From Microbacterium terrae (GTDB lineage Bacteria > Actinomycetota > Actinomycetes > Actinomycetales > Microbacteriaceae): a stretch of DNA of 64,000 nt. Made by a program: the position numbers and the translations under genes. The DNA lies in assembly GCF_017831975.1 (NCBI RefSeq), contig NZ_JAFDSS010000001.1, positions 3,658,001 to 3,722,000 of the forward strand, read 5' to 3'. Below the pieces are notes generated by a model. That model saw only the letters and a list, made by a program, of their open reading frames with translations. It searched no databases and was not told the DNA's origin. This document shows positions 25,501 through 33,251 of the stretch, in pieces (within the stretch, counting starts at the first letter, position 1; each line of letters opens with the position of its first letter).

Positions 25501-26394
25501 ATGGCTTCACCCACCCTCACGCTCGGTCCGGTCACGCTCGGCACGTCGGGCCTCGGCGTCGACACCCTGCCCGGAAGTGCCGAGGAGGCGGCGGCGGTCG
25601 CCGACGCCGTCGCGCTCTTCGCGTCACGCCACGCCTTCGTCGACACGTCGAACAACTACTCCGACGGACGATCGGAGGCGGTGCTCGGACTCGCGCTCGC
25701 CGAGGCGCCGACGGATGCGGCATCCCGCGTGATCACGAAGGTCGACGTGGACCCCGTCACCGGGGCGTTCGACCGCGACCGCGTGCTGCGCTCGTTCGAG
25801 GAGAGCACGGCGCGGCTGGGAGTGGATCGTCTGCCGCTGCTGCACCTTCACGACCCCTACGCCGTGAGCGTCGCCGAGGCGACCGGGCCGGGCGGTGCGG
25901 TCGAGGGGCTGCGCGAGCTGCGCGACGCCGGTGTCGTCGACGCGATCGGCATCGCGACCTACCCCGTCGACGAGATGCAGGAGTACATCGCCACGGGGCT
26001 GTTCGACGCCGTGCTCAGCCACAACTGCTTCACGCTGCTCGGGCAGACGGCCACGCCGCTGTTCGAAGACGCGAAGCGTCGGGGGATCACCGTCTTCAAC
26101 GCGGCGCCGTTCGGCAGCGGCATCCTCGTCAAGGGCACATCGTCGACCTATGGCTATCGGCCGCCGACGCCCGACGTGGTCGCCCACGTCGAGCAGCTCG
26201 AGGCGATCGCGCAGCGCCATGAGGTGGCGCTCGCCGCGGTCGCGCTGCACTACTCGCTGCGCTCGCCGCTGGTGGACTCCACCGTCGTCGGCATCAAGAC
26301 CCGTGCCCGGCTTGCCGCGCTCGACGCTCTGGTCGACACCGAGATCCCGAGCGCGCTCTGGCCCGAGGTCGATGCGCTGATCGCGGGTTGGTGA
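25501..26394 (+). CDS. Aldo/keto reductase, aldose or L-galactose dehydrogenase type
   Basis: A 297-residue TIM-barrel AKR. The catalytic tetrad residues are visible: Asp and Tyr in FVDTSNNYSDGRSE, Lys in VITKVDV, His in LLHLHDPY. GIATYPVDEMQEYI and LGQTATPLFEDAKRRG resemble L-galactose/L-fucose dehydrogenases (AKR11/D-threo-aldose group). It probably oxidises an aldose to a lactone or interconverts aldose and alditol. The SD before ATG 25501 is weak. The stop overlaps the GTG of the flavin oxidase gene. Confidence 0.87.
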   Translation: MASPTLTLGPVTLGTSGLGVDTLPGSAEEAAAVADAVALFASRHAFVDTSNNYSDGRSEAVLGLALAEAPTDAASRVITKVDVDPVTGAFDRDRVLRSFEESTARLGVDRLPLLHLHDPYAVSVAEATGPGGAVEGLRELRDAGVVDAIGIATYPVDEMQEYIATGLFDAVLSHNCFTLLGQTATPLFEDAKRRGITVFNAAPFGSGILVKGTSSTYGYRPPTPDVVAHVEQLEAIAQRHEVALAAVALHYSLRSPLVDSTVVGIKTRARLAALDALVDTEIPSALWPEVDALIAGW

Positions 26395-27650
26395 GCGTGG
26401 CGCGCAACTGGGCCGGGACCCACACGTATGCGGCGCCCCGCATCGTCGAAGCCCGCTCGATCGACGACGTCCGCCGTGCGGTCGCGGAGACGGCACCCGG
26501 TCCCGTGCACGCGCTCGGCACCCGGCACTCGTTCACCGACCTGCCCGACACGACCGGCACGCTCATCGACGTCACCGGCATCGCGCCCGTGTTCGACCTC
26601 GACGAGGATGCCCGCACCGTGACGGTCGGCGCCGGCACCCGCTACGGGGTGCTCGCTCTCTGGCTGCACGAACGGGGGTGGGCGCTCCCGAACATGGGCT
26701 CCCTGCCGCACATCAACGTGGCCGGGGCCGCGGCGACCGGCACCCACGGGTCGGGCGACGGCAACCGCGTGCTGTCGGCGTCGGTGCGGGCGCTGCGCTA
26801 CGTCGGCGCCGACGCAGAGGTGCACGAGGTGCGAGCGGGCGATCCCGACTTCGACGCCCTGGTCGTGGGCCTCGGCGCGTTCGGGGTGATCGTGTCGGTC
26901 ACGCTCGCGATCGTGCCGGGCTTCCGGCTGCGCCAGGACATGTACTCGGGCGTGACGTGGGATGCGGCCCTCTCCGACCTCGACGCGGTCACCGGTGCCG
27001 GGTACAGCGTGTCGGTCTTCTCGACGTGGAGTCCCGAGACGCTCGGCGTGGTGTGGGTGAAGTCGCGGCTCGACCGCGACGACGACGCCATCGCCGAGAC
27101 CCTACTCGACGGTCGCGTCGACCCCGACGCCGATCCGCTCCCGGGCCTCGTCGATGTCACCGAGCGGGGCGGCGTGCCCGGGCCGTGGATGCTGCGCCTG
27201 CCGCACTTCCGGCTCGACGGCGAGCCCTCGTTCGGCGACGAGATCCAGTCGGAGTACTTCGTGTCGCGCGCCGACGCGCCGGCGGCGCTCGAGGCGGTGC
27301 GGGCGTTGGGCGACGGCATCCGTCCGCTGCTCTTCGTCACTGAGCTGCGCACGATGGCCGGCGACGATCTGTGGCTGAGTCCCGCATACCGGCAGAACGC
27401 GCTCGCGATCCACTTCACGTGGTTCAACCGCCCCGACGAGGTCGCCGCCGTGCTGCCGGCGATCGAAGCGGCGCTCGCTCCGTTCGGGGCGCGGCCGCAC
27501 TGGGGCAAGGCGCACGGGTTCGACCGGGTGGCGATGGAGCGGGTGCACCCGCGGCTGGGCGACGCGCGTGCCGTCTTCGAGCGGCTCGACCCCGACGGCC
27601 GGTTCGTCAACGATCATCTCGTGCGGGTCGGCGTGCGCGAAGCGCGCTGA
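26391..27650 (+). CDS. aldO: Alditol oxidase-like FAD-linked oxidase
   Basis: A 419-residue VAO-family flavoprotein closely resembling Streptomyces alditol oxidase and fungal/actinobacterial lactone oxidases. RNWAGTHTYAAP opens the protein. His46 in LGTRHSFTD occupies the covalent-FAD His of AldO. ALPNMGSLPHINVAGAAATGTHGSG is the FAD PP-loop region. The C-terminal ALO domain contains PGPWMLRLPHF, QSEYF, LWLSPAY and ARPHWGKAH with substrate-binding residues. Expected reaction: xylitol or sorbitol plus O2 to aldose plus H2O2. Coupled to the AKR by a GTGA overlap. Confidence 0.9.
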   Translation: MSVARNWAGTHTYAAPRIVEARSIDDVRRAVAETAPGPVHALGTRHSFTDLPDTTGTLIDVTGIAPVFDLDEDARTVTVGAGTRYGVLALWLHERGWALPNMGSLPHINVAGAAATGTHGSGDGNRVLSASVRALRYVGADAEVHEVRAGDPDFDALVVGLGAFGVIVSVTLAIVPGFRLRQDMYSGVTWDAALSDLDAVTGAGYSVSVFSTWSPETLGVVWVKSRLDRDDDAIAETLLDGRVDPDADPLPGLVDVTERGGVPGPWMLRLPHFRLDGEPSFGDEIQSEYFVSRADAPAALEAVRALGDGIRPLLFVTELRTMAGDDLWLSPAYRQNALAIHFTWFNRPDEVAAVLPAIEAALAPFGARPHWGKAHGFDRVAMERVHPRLGDARAVFERLDPDGRFVNDHLVRVGVREAR

Positions 27651-27697
27651 GCCGCCTGAGGCGCGACCACCACCCACCGGCCCGATAAGGTCGGCTC

Positions 27698-28624
27698 GTG
27701 CCGATCGACGTGGGGGTCATGCTGCCCCGAGACCTGCCCGCCGCCGATGTCGTGCCGTTCGTGCGGCGCGCTGAGGAGCTCGGGTTCGCCGAACTGTGGG
27801 TGGTCGAAGACCTCGGGTTCCGTGGCGGCGTGGCCCAGGCGGCGGTCGCCCTGGCGGTGACCGAGCGGATCCGCGTGGGCATCGGCATCCTTCCCGCCGG
27901 CGCACGCTCGGCGGCGTTCGCCGCGATGGAGGCGGCGACCCTCGCGCAGCTCTTCCCGGGGCGGATCCACTTCGGCGTCGGCCACGGCATGCCCGACTGG
28001 ATGCGCGCCGTCGGCGCCTGGCCCGCCCGGCCGCTGGCCGCGCTGCGGGCCCACGTCGACACACTGCAGACGCTCGTGCGCGGCGGATCGGTCGACGGGG
28101 TGGGCCTCGATGCGGCGTGCATCCCCGCCGAGCCCGCGCCCGTGCTGCTCGGCGTGCGCGGCCCGCGCTCGCTGGAGCTGTCGGGAGAGATCGCCGACGG
28201 CACGGTGCTCGCCGAGCCCGTCACCCCCGAGTACGCGGCGGCTGCGCGCGCGAGCATCGCCGCGAGTCGCCCGCACCGTGTCGTCGGGTACAACGTCGGC
28301 AGCGTCGACGACGATCCGGGCGTCGCGATCGACCGCGCGCGGCCGGCCCTGCAATGGATCGGCGAGCCCGACTGGGAGCCGCACCTGCGTCCGCTCCCGT
28401 TCGCCGACGAATTCGCGCGGCTGCGCGCAGCCCACTCGTCGCGCGAGGAGTGGGCCCGGGTGCTGCCGGCCGATTGGGTCGCGCAGCTCGCCCTGGCGGG
28501 CACGCCCGCGCAGGTGCGCGCGCGGCTGGACGAGCTCGCGGCGGCGGGGGTCGACGCATCCGTCTTCATCCCCGTCGGCGACGACCCGTTCGCCGCCCTC
28601 GACGCGCTCGCTCGCGTGCTCTGA
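27698..28624 (+). CDS. Luciferase-like (LLM class) flavin-dependent oxidoreductase
   Basis: A 308-residue bacterial-luciferase-fold oxidoreductase using FMN or F420. IDVGVMLPRDLPAADVVPFVRRAEELGFAELWV is the first strand-helix unit. RIRVGIGILPAGARS, AATLAQLFPGRIHFGVGHG and the C-terminal GTPAQVRARLDELAAAGVD complete the family pattern. GTG 27698 is the start. It follows the alditol oxidase gene by 47 bases and may be co-transcribed. Substrate unknown. Confidence 0.87.
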   Translation: MPIDVGVMLPRDLPAADVVPFVRRAEELGFAELWVVEDLGFRGGVAQAAVALAVTERIRVGIGILPAGARSAAFAAMEAATLAQLFPGRIHFGVGHGMPDWMRAVGAWPARPLAALRAHVDTLQTLVRGGSVDGVGLDAACIPAEPAPVLLGVRGPRSLELSGEIADGTVLAEPVTPEYAAAARASIAASRPHRVVGYNVGSVDDDPGVAIDRARPALQWIGEPDWEPHLRPLPFADEFARLRAAHSSREEWARVLPADWVAQLALAGTPAQVRARLDELAAAGVDASVFIPVGDDPFAALDALARVL

Positions 28625-28645
28625 CCGGAGCGACGGCGCGCGACG

Positions 28646-28664
28646 CCGGCCCCGCTTCGGCCGG
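28646..28664. terminator. Hairpin between convergent genes
   Basis: CCGGCC (28646-28651) and GGCCGG (28659-28664) form a stem with a 7-base loop between the convergent flavin oxidoreductase and AraC genes. Confidence 0.5.
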
Positions 28665-29519
28665 TTAACCGTGCCGGGCGCGGAACTCCGACGGGCTCAC
28701 CCCGTGCCAGCGGCGGAAGCGGCGCGAGAAGTAGAGCGGATCATCGAACCCGACGTCGCGGGCGATGTCGGCGATCGCCCGGTCGGTGGTGCGCAGGAAC
28801 ATGTCGGCCCGGGTCATGCGCTCGCGCTCGACGTACTGCTGCGGCGAGAGGCCGAATGTCCGGGTGAACACGTGCGACAGGCGCGACGCCGACAGGTGAG
28901 CGACGCGCGCCAGCGACTCCGTGTCGAGCGCCCCGGCGAGGTCGCCGCTGATGTGCTCGGCGACGTGCAGGATGCGCTCATCCAGGCGCGGCGCGGCGCT
29001 GCGGTGCGTGTCCAGCCACAGCAGAGCAGCTTCGAGGGAGTTCATCGCGAACATGTCGGACTGGGCGAGCGGGGCTGACGAGAGACGGATGCACGCACGC
29101 AGCGCCTCGAGCAGGCGCGGGCGCGCCGCGGTGCCGACGCTGATCCGCGCGGCGGAGGAGCCGGTTCCCGGCCACTCCAGGAGCGGGGCCCACGCGGCGC
29201 GCGGGTGGAAGTGGGCGTACGCGAGCGACCAGTTGTCACCGCTCGTGCCGTAGTGCTGGCGCGTACGCGGCGAGAACAGGACTGCGTCGCCGGCGGCCGT
29301 CGAGACGGTATCGCCGCCGACGTCCACGAAGCCTGATCCGGCGAGCGTGTAGATGAGGAGCCAGTCGGATCGTCCGCGCTCGCGCAGTGTCGCGTATCCG
29401 CGTCGCTCCGTGAACTCTCCCGCCAGGACGCGCTGCGAGGGCGCGCCCTCGATATCGAGAGGGTGCCCCGTTGCGCCGCCTGCAGCAGGATGTTCCATGT
29501 CTGCGACCGATTCTGCCAT
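28665..29519 (-). CDS. AraC-family transcriptional regulator
   Basis: A regulator of about 284 residues. An N-terminal cupin-like ligand domain (LLIYTLAGSGFVDVGGDTV) is followed by a C-terminal double HTH: SLARVAHLSASRLSHVFTRTFG and AIADIARDVGFDDPLYFSRRFRRWHGVSPSEFR, the AraC signature. The start is uncertain: ATG 29519 is chosen because a longer frame reaches 29561 and would overlap the divergent dioxygenase; ATG 29498 is also possible. It probably activates the divergent phytanoyl-type dioxygenase gene. Confidence 0.85.
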   Translation of the reverse strand: MAESVADMEHPAAGGATGHPLDIEGAPSQRVLAGEFTERRGYATLRERGRSDWLLIYTLAGSGFVDVGGDTVSTAAGDAVLFSPRTRQHYGTSGDNWSLAYAHFHPRAAWAPLLEWPGTGSSAARISVGTAARPRLLEALRACIRLSSAPLAQSDMFAMNSLEAALLWLDTHRSAAPRLDERILHVAEHISGDLAGALDTESLARVAHLSASRLSHVFTRTFGLSPQQYVERERMTRADMFLRTTDRAIADIARDVGFDDPLYFSRRFRRWHGVSPSEFRARHG

Positions 29520-29553
29520 GGCGCCCGAGGTGTGCGCCGGTGAGAGTTGACGC

Positions 29554-30360
29554 ATGACCACAGACGTACTGGCGAGCCACGCCGCCGACTACCAGCAGAC
29601 CGGGATCGCGCAGCTGCGCGGAGTGCTCACCGCGGAGGAGGTCGCCGAGATCCGCGATGTCTTCACGGATCAGGTCGAGCGAGACCGCTCCATCGGCTCG
29701 GCCGACGACCTCGCGCCGGATGACGTGCTGGCGCAGTACCCCCGCTTCATCCATCCGCACCGGCGCGAGGGTCTGCCGGTCGCGGACCTGGCGAAGAAGT
29801 GGATGCTCGACCCGCGCATCGTCGGGCCGGTGGTGGACATGGTCGGGCCGGTCTACGCGGCGCAGTCGATGTTCTACTTCAAGCCGCCGACCGCGCGCGG
29901 ACAGGCGCTGCACCAGGACAACATCTTCCTGCAGGCTCACCCCGAGACCTGCATCGCGGCCTGGATCGCGATCGACGACTGCGACGCCGAGAACGGCGGC
30001 CTCAAGGTGGTGCCCGGCTCGCATCGCTACGAGATCGTGTGCCCCGACGAAGCCGACCCCGAGGAGTCGTTCACGAGCACCGAGATCACCCTCCCCGACG
30101 GGATGACCGCCGAGCAGACCGAGCTCGCCGCCGGCGATGTGCTGTTCTTCCACGGCAGCACCGTGCACGGGTCGGGTCCGAACCGGTCGGCGGACCGATT
30201 CCGGCGCTCGCTCATCTTCCACTACGTGCCAGTGGGGAGCACCGAGATCTCGCGCTTCTACAGCCCGCTGCTCGCGATGGACGGCTCGGAGGTCCTGATC
30301 GCACTGACCGATGAGGGTGGTGTCTGCGGTGAGGGGTGGACGCCCAGCGCACCGCACTGA
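29554..30360 (+). CDS. Phytanoyl-CoA dioxygenase-family Fe(II)/2-oxoglutarate oxygenase
   Basis: A 268-residue PhyH-fold oxygenase. Iron ligands are His120 and Asp122 in ALHQDN and His205 in TVHGSGPN, with the 2-oxoglutarate Arg in SADRFRRS. Such enzymes hydroxylate small molecules with decarboxylation of 2-oxoglutarate; the substrate is not predictable. The divergent AraC regulator of 'cupin plus AraC HTH' type often controls a single oxygenase gene like this. The SD GGTGAGAG precedes ATG 29554. Confidence 0.87.
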   Translation: MTTDVLASHAADYQQTGIAQLRGVLTAEEVAEIRDVFTDQVERDRSIGSADDLAPDDVLAQYPRFIHPHRREGLPVADLAKKWMLDPRIVGPVVDMVGPVYAAQSMFYFKPPTARGQALHQDNIFLQAHPETCIAAWIAIDDCDAENGGLKVVPGSHRYEIVCPDEADPEESFTSTEITLPDGMTAEQTELAAGDVLFFHGSTVHGSGPNRSADRFRRSLIFHYVPVGSTEISRFYSPLLAMDGSEVLIALTDEGGVCGEGWTPSAPH

Positions 30361-30368
30361 GCTCGGTG

Positions 30369-31712
30369 TCAGCGGCTCTCGCGGGGGTCGGCGTCGGCCG
30401 GTACCCGGATGGGGGTCGTCAGGGCGACCTCCTCGCTGAACTCCTCGGGTGGCACGATCGACAGCGGCCGGGTCTCGTCGATCGTCAGCAGGAACCGACG
30501 CTCGTCCTGGCGGTGGAGGCGCCCCGACACGATGAGCCAGGTGGCGCCGATCGCGAAGGCGACCACCGCGGCGCCGGCGCCGAGCAGGATCGCGGCGCGC
30601 GGGCCGTATGCGTCTGCCACCCAGCCGACGATCGGCGCGCCGATGGGTGTGCCTCCCATGAGGATCGCCATGTACAGCGCCAGCACGCGCCCCCGCAGGG
30701 CCGGGTCGGTGGTGGTCTGCACGTAGCCGTTGGCGGTGGTGAGCATGGTCACGACCGCGAACCCGGTGAACATCAGCGTGATCGCGTAGAGCCAATACGT
30801 GGGCATGAATGCGGAGACCGTGGCCGCGGCCGCGAACAGGGCGGTGCCGCCGATGACGACGCGGATGCGGGCGCGGTCGCGCCGGGCGGCGAGCAGGGCG
30901 CCGGCGAGCGAGCCCACCGCGAGGATCGAGCTGAGCAGGCCGTAGCCGTCGGCATCCTGGCCGAACTCGATCGCCATGGTCGAGGCGAAGATCGGGAAGT
31001 TCATGCCGAACGCGCCGACGATGAACACCATCGCGAAGGTCACCATGAGGTCGGGGCGCTTGCCCACGTAGCGGAAGCCGTCGGCGAGCCGCGACGCTCC
31101 GGGGGCCTTCACGCGGGGGATCAGCTCGTGGGTGCGGATGAGCAGCAGCGCGACGATCATCGCGAGGAACGTGACGCCGTTGACGAGGAACACCCAGCCG
31201 GTGCCGACCGCGACGATCACGATGCCGGCGACGGCGGGGCCGATCATGCGGGCCCCGTTGAACGATGCCGCGTTCAACGCGACCGCGTTCGATGCGGCCT
31301 CGCGCGAGACGAGGTCGGAGACGAAGGCCTGCCGGGCGGGGTTGTCGAACGCGGCGATCACGCCCAGCGCGAGGGCGAACACGTAGATGAGCGGCAGCGT
31401 CATGACGCCGAGCAGCAGGAGCACGCCGATCGTCACGCCGAGGATCATCAGCAGGCCCTGGGTGATCACGAGCAGCTTGCGGCGCTCGAACCTGTCGGCG
31501 ACCCAGCCTGTCACCCCGACGAGCAGGAGCGGCGGGGCGAACTGCAGCGCCATCGTGATGCCCATGGCGCCGGCGTCGTTGTCGGTCAGCTCGGTGAGCA
31601 CGACCCAGCTGAGCGCGGTCGCCTGCATCCACGCGCCGACGTTCGACACCAGCGCGCCGATGAACCACACCCGGTAGTTGAACACCGAGAACGAGCGGAA
31701 CATGGCGCTCAC
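30369..31712 (-). CDS. MFS transporter (enterobactin-exporter EntS-like)
   Basis: A 447-residue major facilitator with about 10-12 hydrophobic helices. FNYRVWFIGALVSNVGAWMQATALSWVVLTEL and GWVADRFERRKLLVITQ (the A-like motif between helices 2 and 3) are typical of the EntS/MFS_3 drug-efflux branch. GTG 31712 overlaps the MarR stop by four bases (GTGA), so the regulator and pump form one operon: probably a MarR-controlled efflux system for an aromatic or antibiotic compound (inference). Confidence 0.9.
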   Translation of the reverse strand: MSAMFRSFSVFNYRVWFIGALVSNVGAWMQATALSWVVLTELTDNDAGAMGITMALQFAPPLLLVGVTGWVADRFERRKLLVITQGLLMILGVTIGVLLLLGVMTLPLIYVFALALGVIAAFDNPARQAFVSDLVSREAASNAVALNAASFNGARMIGPAVAGIVIVAVGTGWVFLVNGVTFLAMIVALLLIRTHELIPRVKAPGASRLADGFRYVGKRPDLMVTFAMVFIVGAFGMNFPIFASTMAIEFGQDADGYGLLSSILAVGSLAGALLAARRDRARIRVVIGGTALFAAAATVSAFMPTYWLYAITLMFTGFAVVTMLTTANGYVQTTTDPALRGRVLALYMAILMGGTPIGAPIVGWVADAYGPRAAILLGAGAAVVAFAIGATWLIVSGRLHRQDERRFLLTIDETRPLSIVPPEEFSEEVALTTPIRVPADADPRESR

Positions 31713-32155
31713 AGGGTCACCATCCGCTGCATGATCTCGGCGGCGCGGGCCATGGTGGCGCGCTCCTTGGCGGTGAGGCCGGCGAGCGCGGACTCGACCC
31801 AGGCGTCGCGGCGCCGCGCGGTCTCGTCGACCACACGGGAGCCTTCGTCGGTGAGCGCGATCACGACCTTGCGGCCGTCGTTCTCGTCGGCCGAGCGCGA
31901 GATGTACCCCGAGTCCTGCAGGCAGTTGACCGTGCGGTTCATCGACGGAGCCGAGACGCGCTCACGCTCGGCGAGCTCGCCGAGCGTGTGGGGTCCGTGC
32001 ACCCAGAGGGCGGCGAGCACCGCGAACTGCCCGTCGCTCATCGAGTCGACCGCGCGCTGCGTGCGCATGCGGCGGGCGAGGCGGAACGTCGAGATCCGCA
32101 GCTGCGATGCGGCTGCGGACAGGTCGTCTGGTTCGGGGGTTCTCTCGGTGCTCAT
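31709..32155 (-). CDS. MarR-family transcriptional regulator
   Basis: A 148-residue winged-helix regulator. HTLGELAERERVSAPSMNRTVNCLQDSGYI (about residues 63-92) is the recognition helix region and SADENDGRKVVIALTDEG the wing. ATG 32155 is chosen over a frame start at 32170 because the latter would place the palindromic operator inside the coding region. It overlaps the MFS gene and likely represses both from the operator at 32164-32189. Confidence 0.9.
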   Translation of the reverse strand: MSTERTPEPDDLSAAASQLRISTFRLARRMRTQRAVDSMSDGQFAVLAALWVHGPHTLGELAERERVSAPSMNRTVNCLQDSGYISRSADENDGRKVVIALTDEGSRVVDETARRRDAWVESALAGLTAKERATMARAAEIMQRMVTL

Positions 32156-32163
32156 TCGATTAG

Positions 32164-32189
32164 TTAGCATAGCTTATTAGTTTTGCTAA
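32164..32189. promoter_or_regulatory. AT-rich MarR operator with overlapping -10 box
   Basis: TTAGCA (32164-32169) and TGCTAA (32184-32189) form an inverted repeat across 14 bases in an unusually AT-rich patch, immediately upstream of the marR start. On the minus strand TATGCT (32171-32166) fits a -10 element, so a bound MarR dimer would cover the promoter. Confidence 0.65.
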
Positions 32190-32240
32190 AGGAATCTCGG
32201 ATGCCTCGGCCGCGGCGTCCGTCGGCAATAGACTCTGCGC

Positions 32241-33092
32241 ATGCCCGAGTTCACCGATGCACACGGCATCGCGATCGTCTACGACGTCCACCCCGCGAAG
32301 ACCACCCCGCGCGCGGTCGTCCAGCTGCTCCACGGCGTCGGCGAGCACGCCGGCCGCTACGCCGCCACGATCGAGGCGCTCACCGCGGACGGCTACATCG
32401 TCTACGCCGACGACCACCGCGGCCACGGACGCACCGGCATGCGTCAGCACGGCGGCGACGCGTCGCAGCTCGGGCGGCTCGGGCCCGGGGGACTCCCGGC
32501 CGCTGCGGAGGCGGTATGGCTGCTCACGCAGATGATCCGCGCCGAGCATCCCGATCTTCCGCTGGTGCTGCTCGGCCACTCGTGGGGCTCGTTCCTCGCC
32601 CAGATCCTCGTCAACGACCACCCCGACGGCTACGACGCCGTGGTGCTCAGCGGCTCGTCGCTGCGCTGGCCGGGCGCGCTCAACTCGGGCGACCTCAACA
32701 AGAAGTGGAAGGGCCCCGACGCGAACGGCGTCGAATGGCTCTCGACCGATGCGGCGGTGCAGCAGGCGTTCCTCGACGACCCGCTCACCACCGTCACGCC
32801 ACTGCCGAAGCTGTTCGGGCCGCTCAACACGCTGCGGCTCATCGGCAGGCCGCGCAAGAACCTGGGCGTCGACGTGCCGATGCTGCTGATGGTCGGCCGC
32901 GACGACTCGGTGGGCGGTCCGCGCAGCGTGCACCGGCTCGCCGATGCGTACCGCAGCCGCTCGCGTTTCACCGACGTCACGACCCTCGTCTATCCGGGGG
33001 CGCGGCACGAGATCTTCAACGAGGTCGTGCAGGAGGACGTGCGCGGCGACCTGCTCGTCTGGCTCGACAAGCGCTTCGCCGCGCGCGACTGA
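32241..33092 (+). CDS. Alpha/beta-hydrolase, monoacylglycerol lipase-like
   Basis: A 283-residue serine lipase. VVQLLHGVGEHAGRY carries the HG oxyanion motif, YADDHRGHGRTG is typical of monoacylglycerol lipases, the nucleophile lies in GHSWGSF (about residues 113-119), and late Asp and His (VGRDDSVGG; PGARHEIFNEV) complete the triad. Intracellular, no signal peptide. It is divergent from marR across the operator region, so MarR may also influence it. Confidence 0.9.
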   Translation: MPEFTDAHGIAIVYDVHPAKTTPRAVVQLLHGVGEHAGRYAATIEALTADGYIVYADDHRGHGRTGMRQHGGDASQLGRLGPGGLPAAAEAVWLLTQMIRAEHPDLPLVLLGHSWGSFLAQILVNDHPDGYDAVVLSGSSLRWPGALNSGDLNKKWKGPDANGVEWLSTDAAVQQAFLDDPLTTVTPLPKLFGPLNTLRLIGRPRKNLGVDVPMLLMVGRDDSVGGPRSVHRLADAYRSRSRFTDVTTLVYPGARHEIFNEVVQEDVRGDLLVWLDKRFAARD

Positions 33093-33164
33093 CGCACGAC
33101 GGAGCGGCGTCCGCCCATTGACGGGCTGTCGCAGGTTGCGCCATCCTGTGTGCAGTACCCGCCG

Positions 33165-33178
33165 TGAGAGCGCTCCCA
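33165..33178. promoter_or_regulatory. CebR-type cellulose-responsive operator
   Basis: TGAGAGCGCTCCCA matches the actinobacterial CebR box TGGGAGCGCTCCCA at 13 of 14 positions. It lies 74 bases before the secreted GH6 cellulase start. CebR is a LacI-type repressor released by cellobiose or cellotriose in Streptomyces and relatives; no cebR gene is seen in this window. Confidence 0.8.
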
Positions 33179-33251
33179 CGCACGTCGAGCGGTGCGGACA
33201 CTCCTCGGGCGACGACGCCCGGGTGGTCGACGAAGACCGAAGGAGCCCCCG

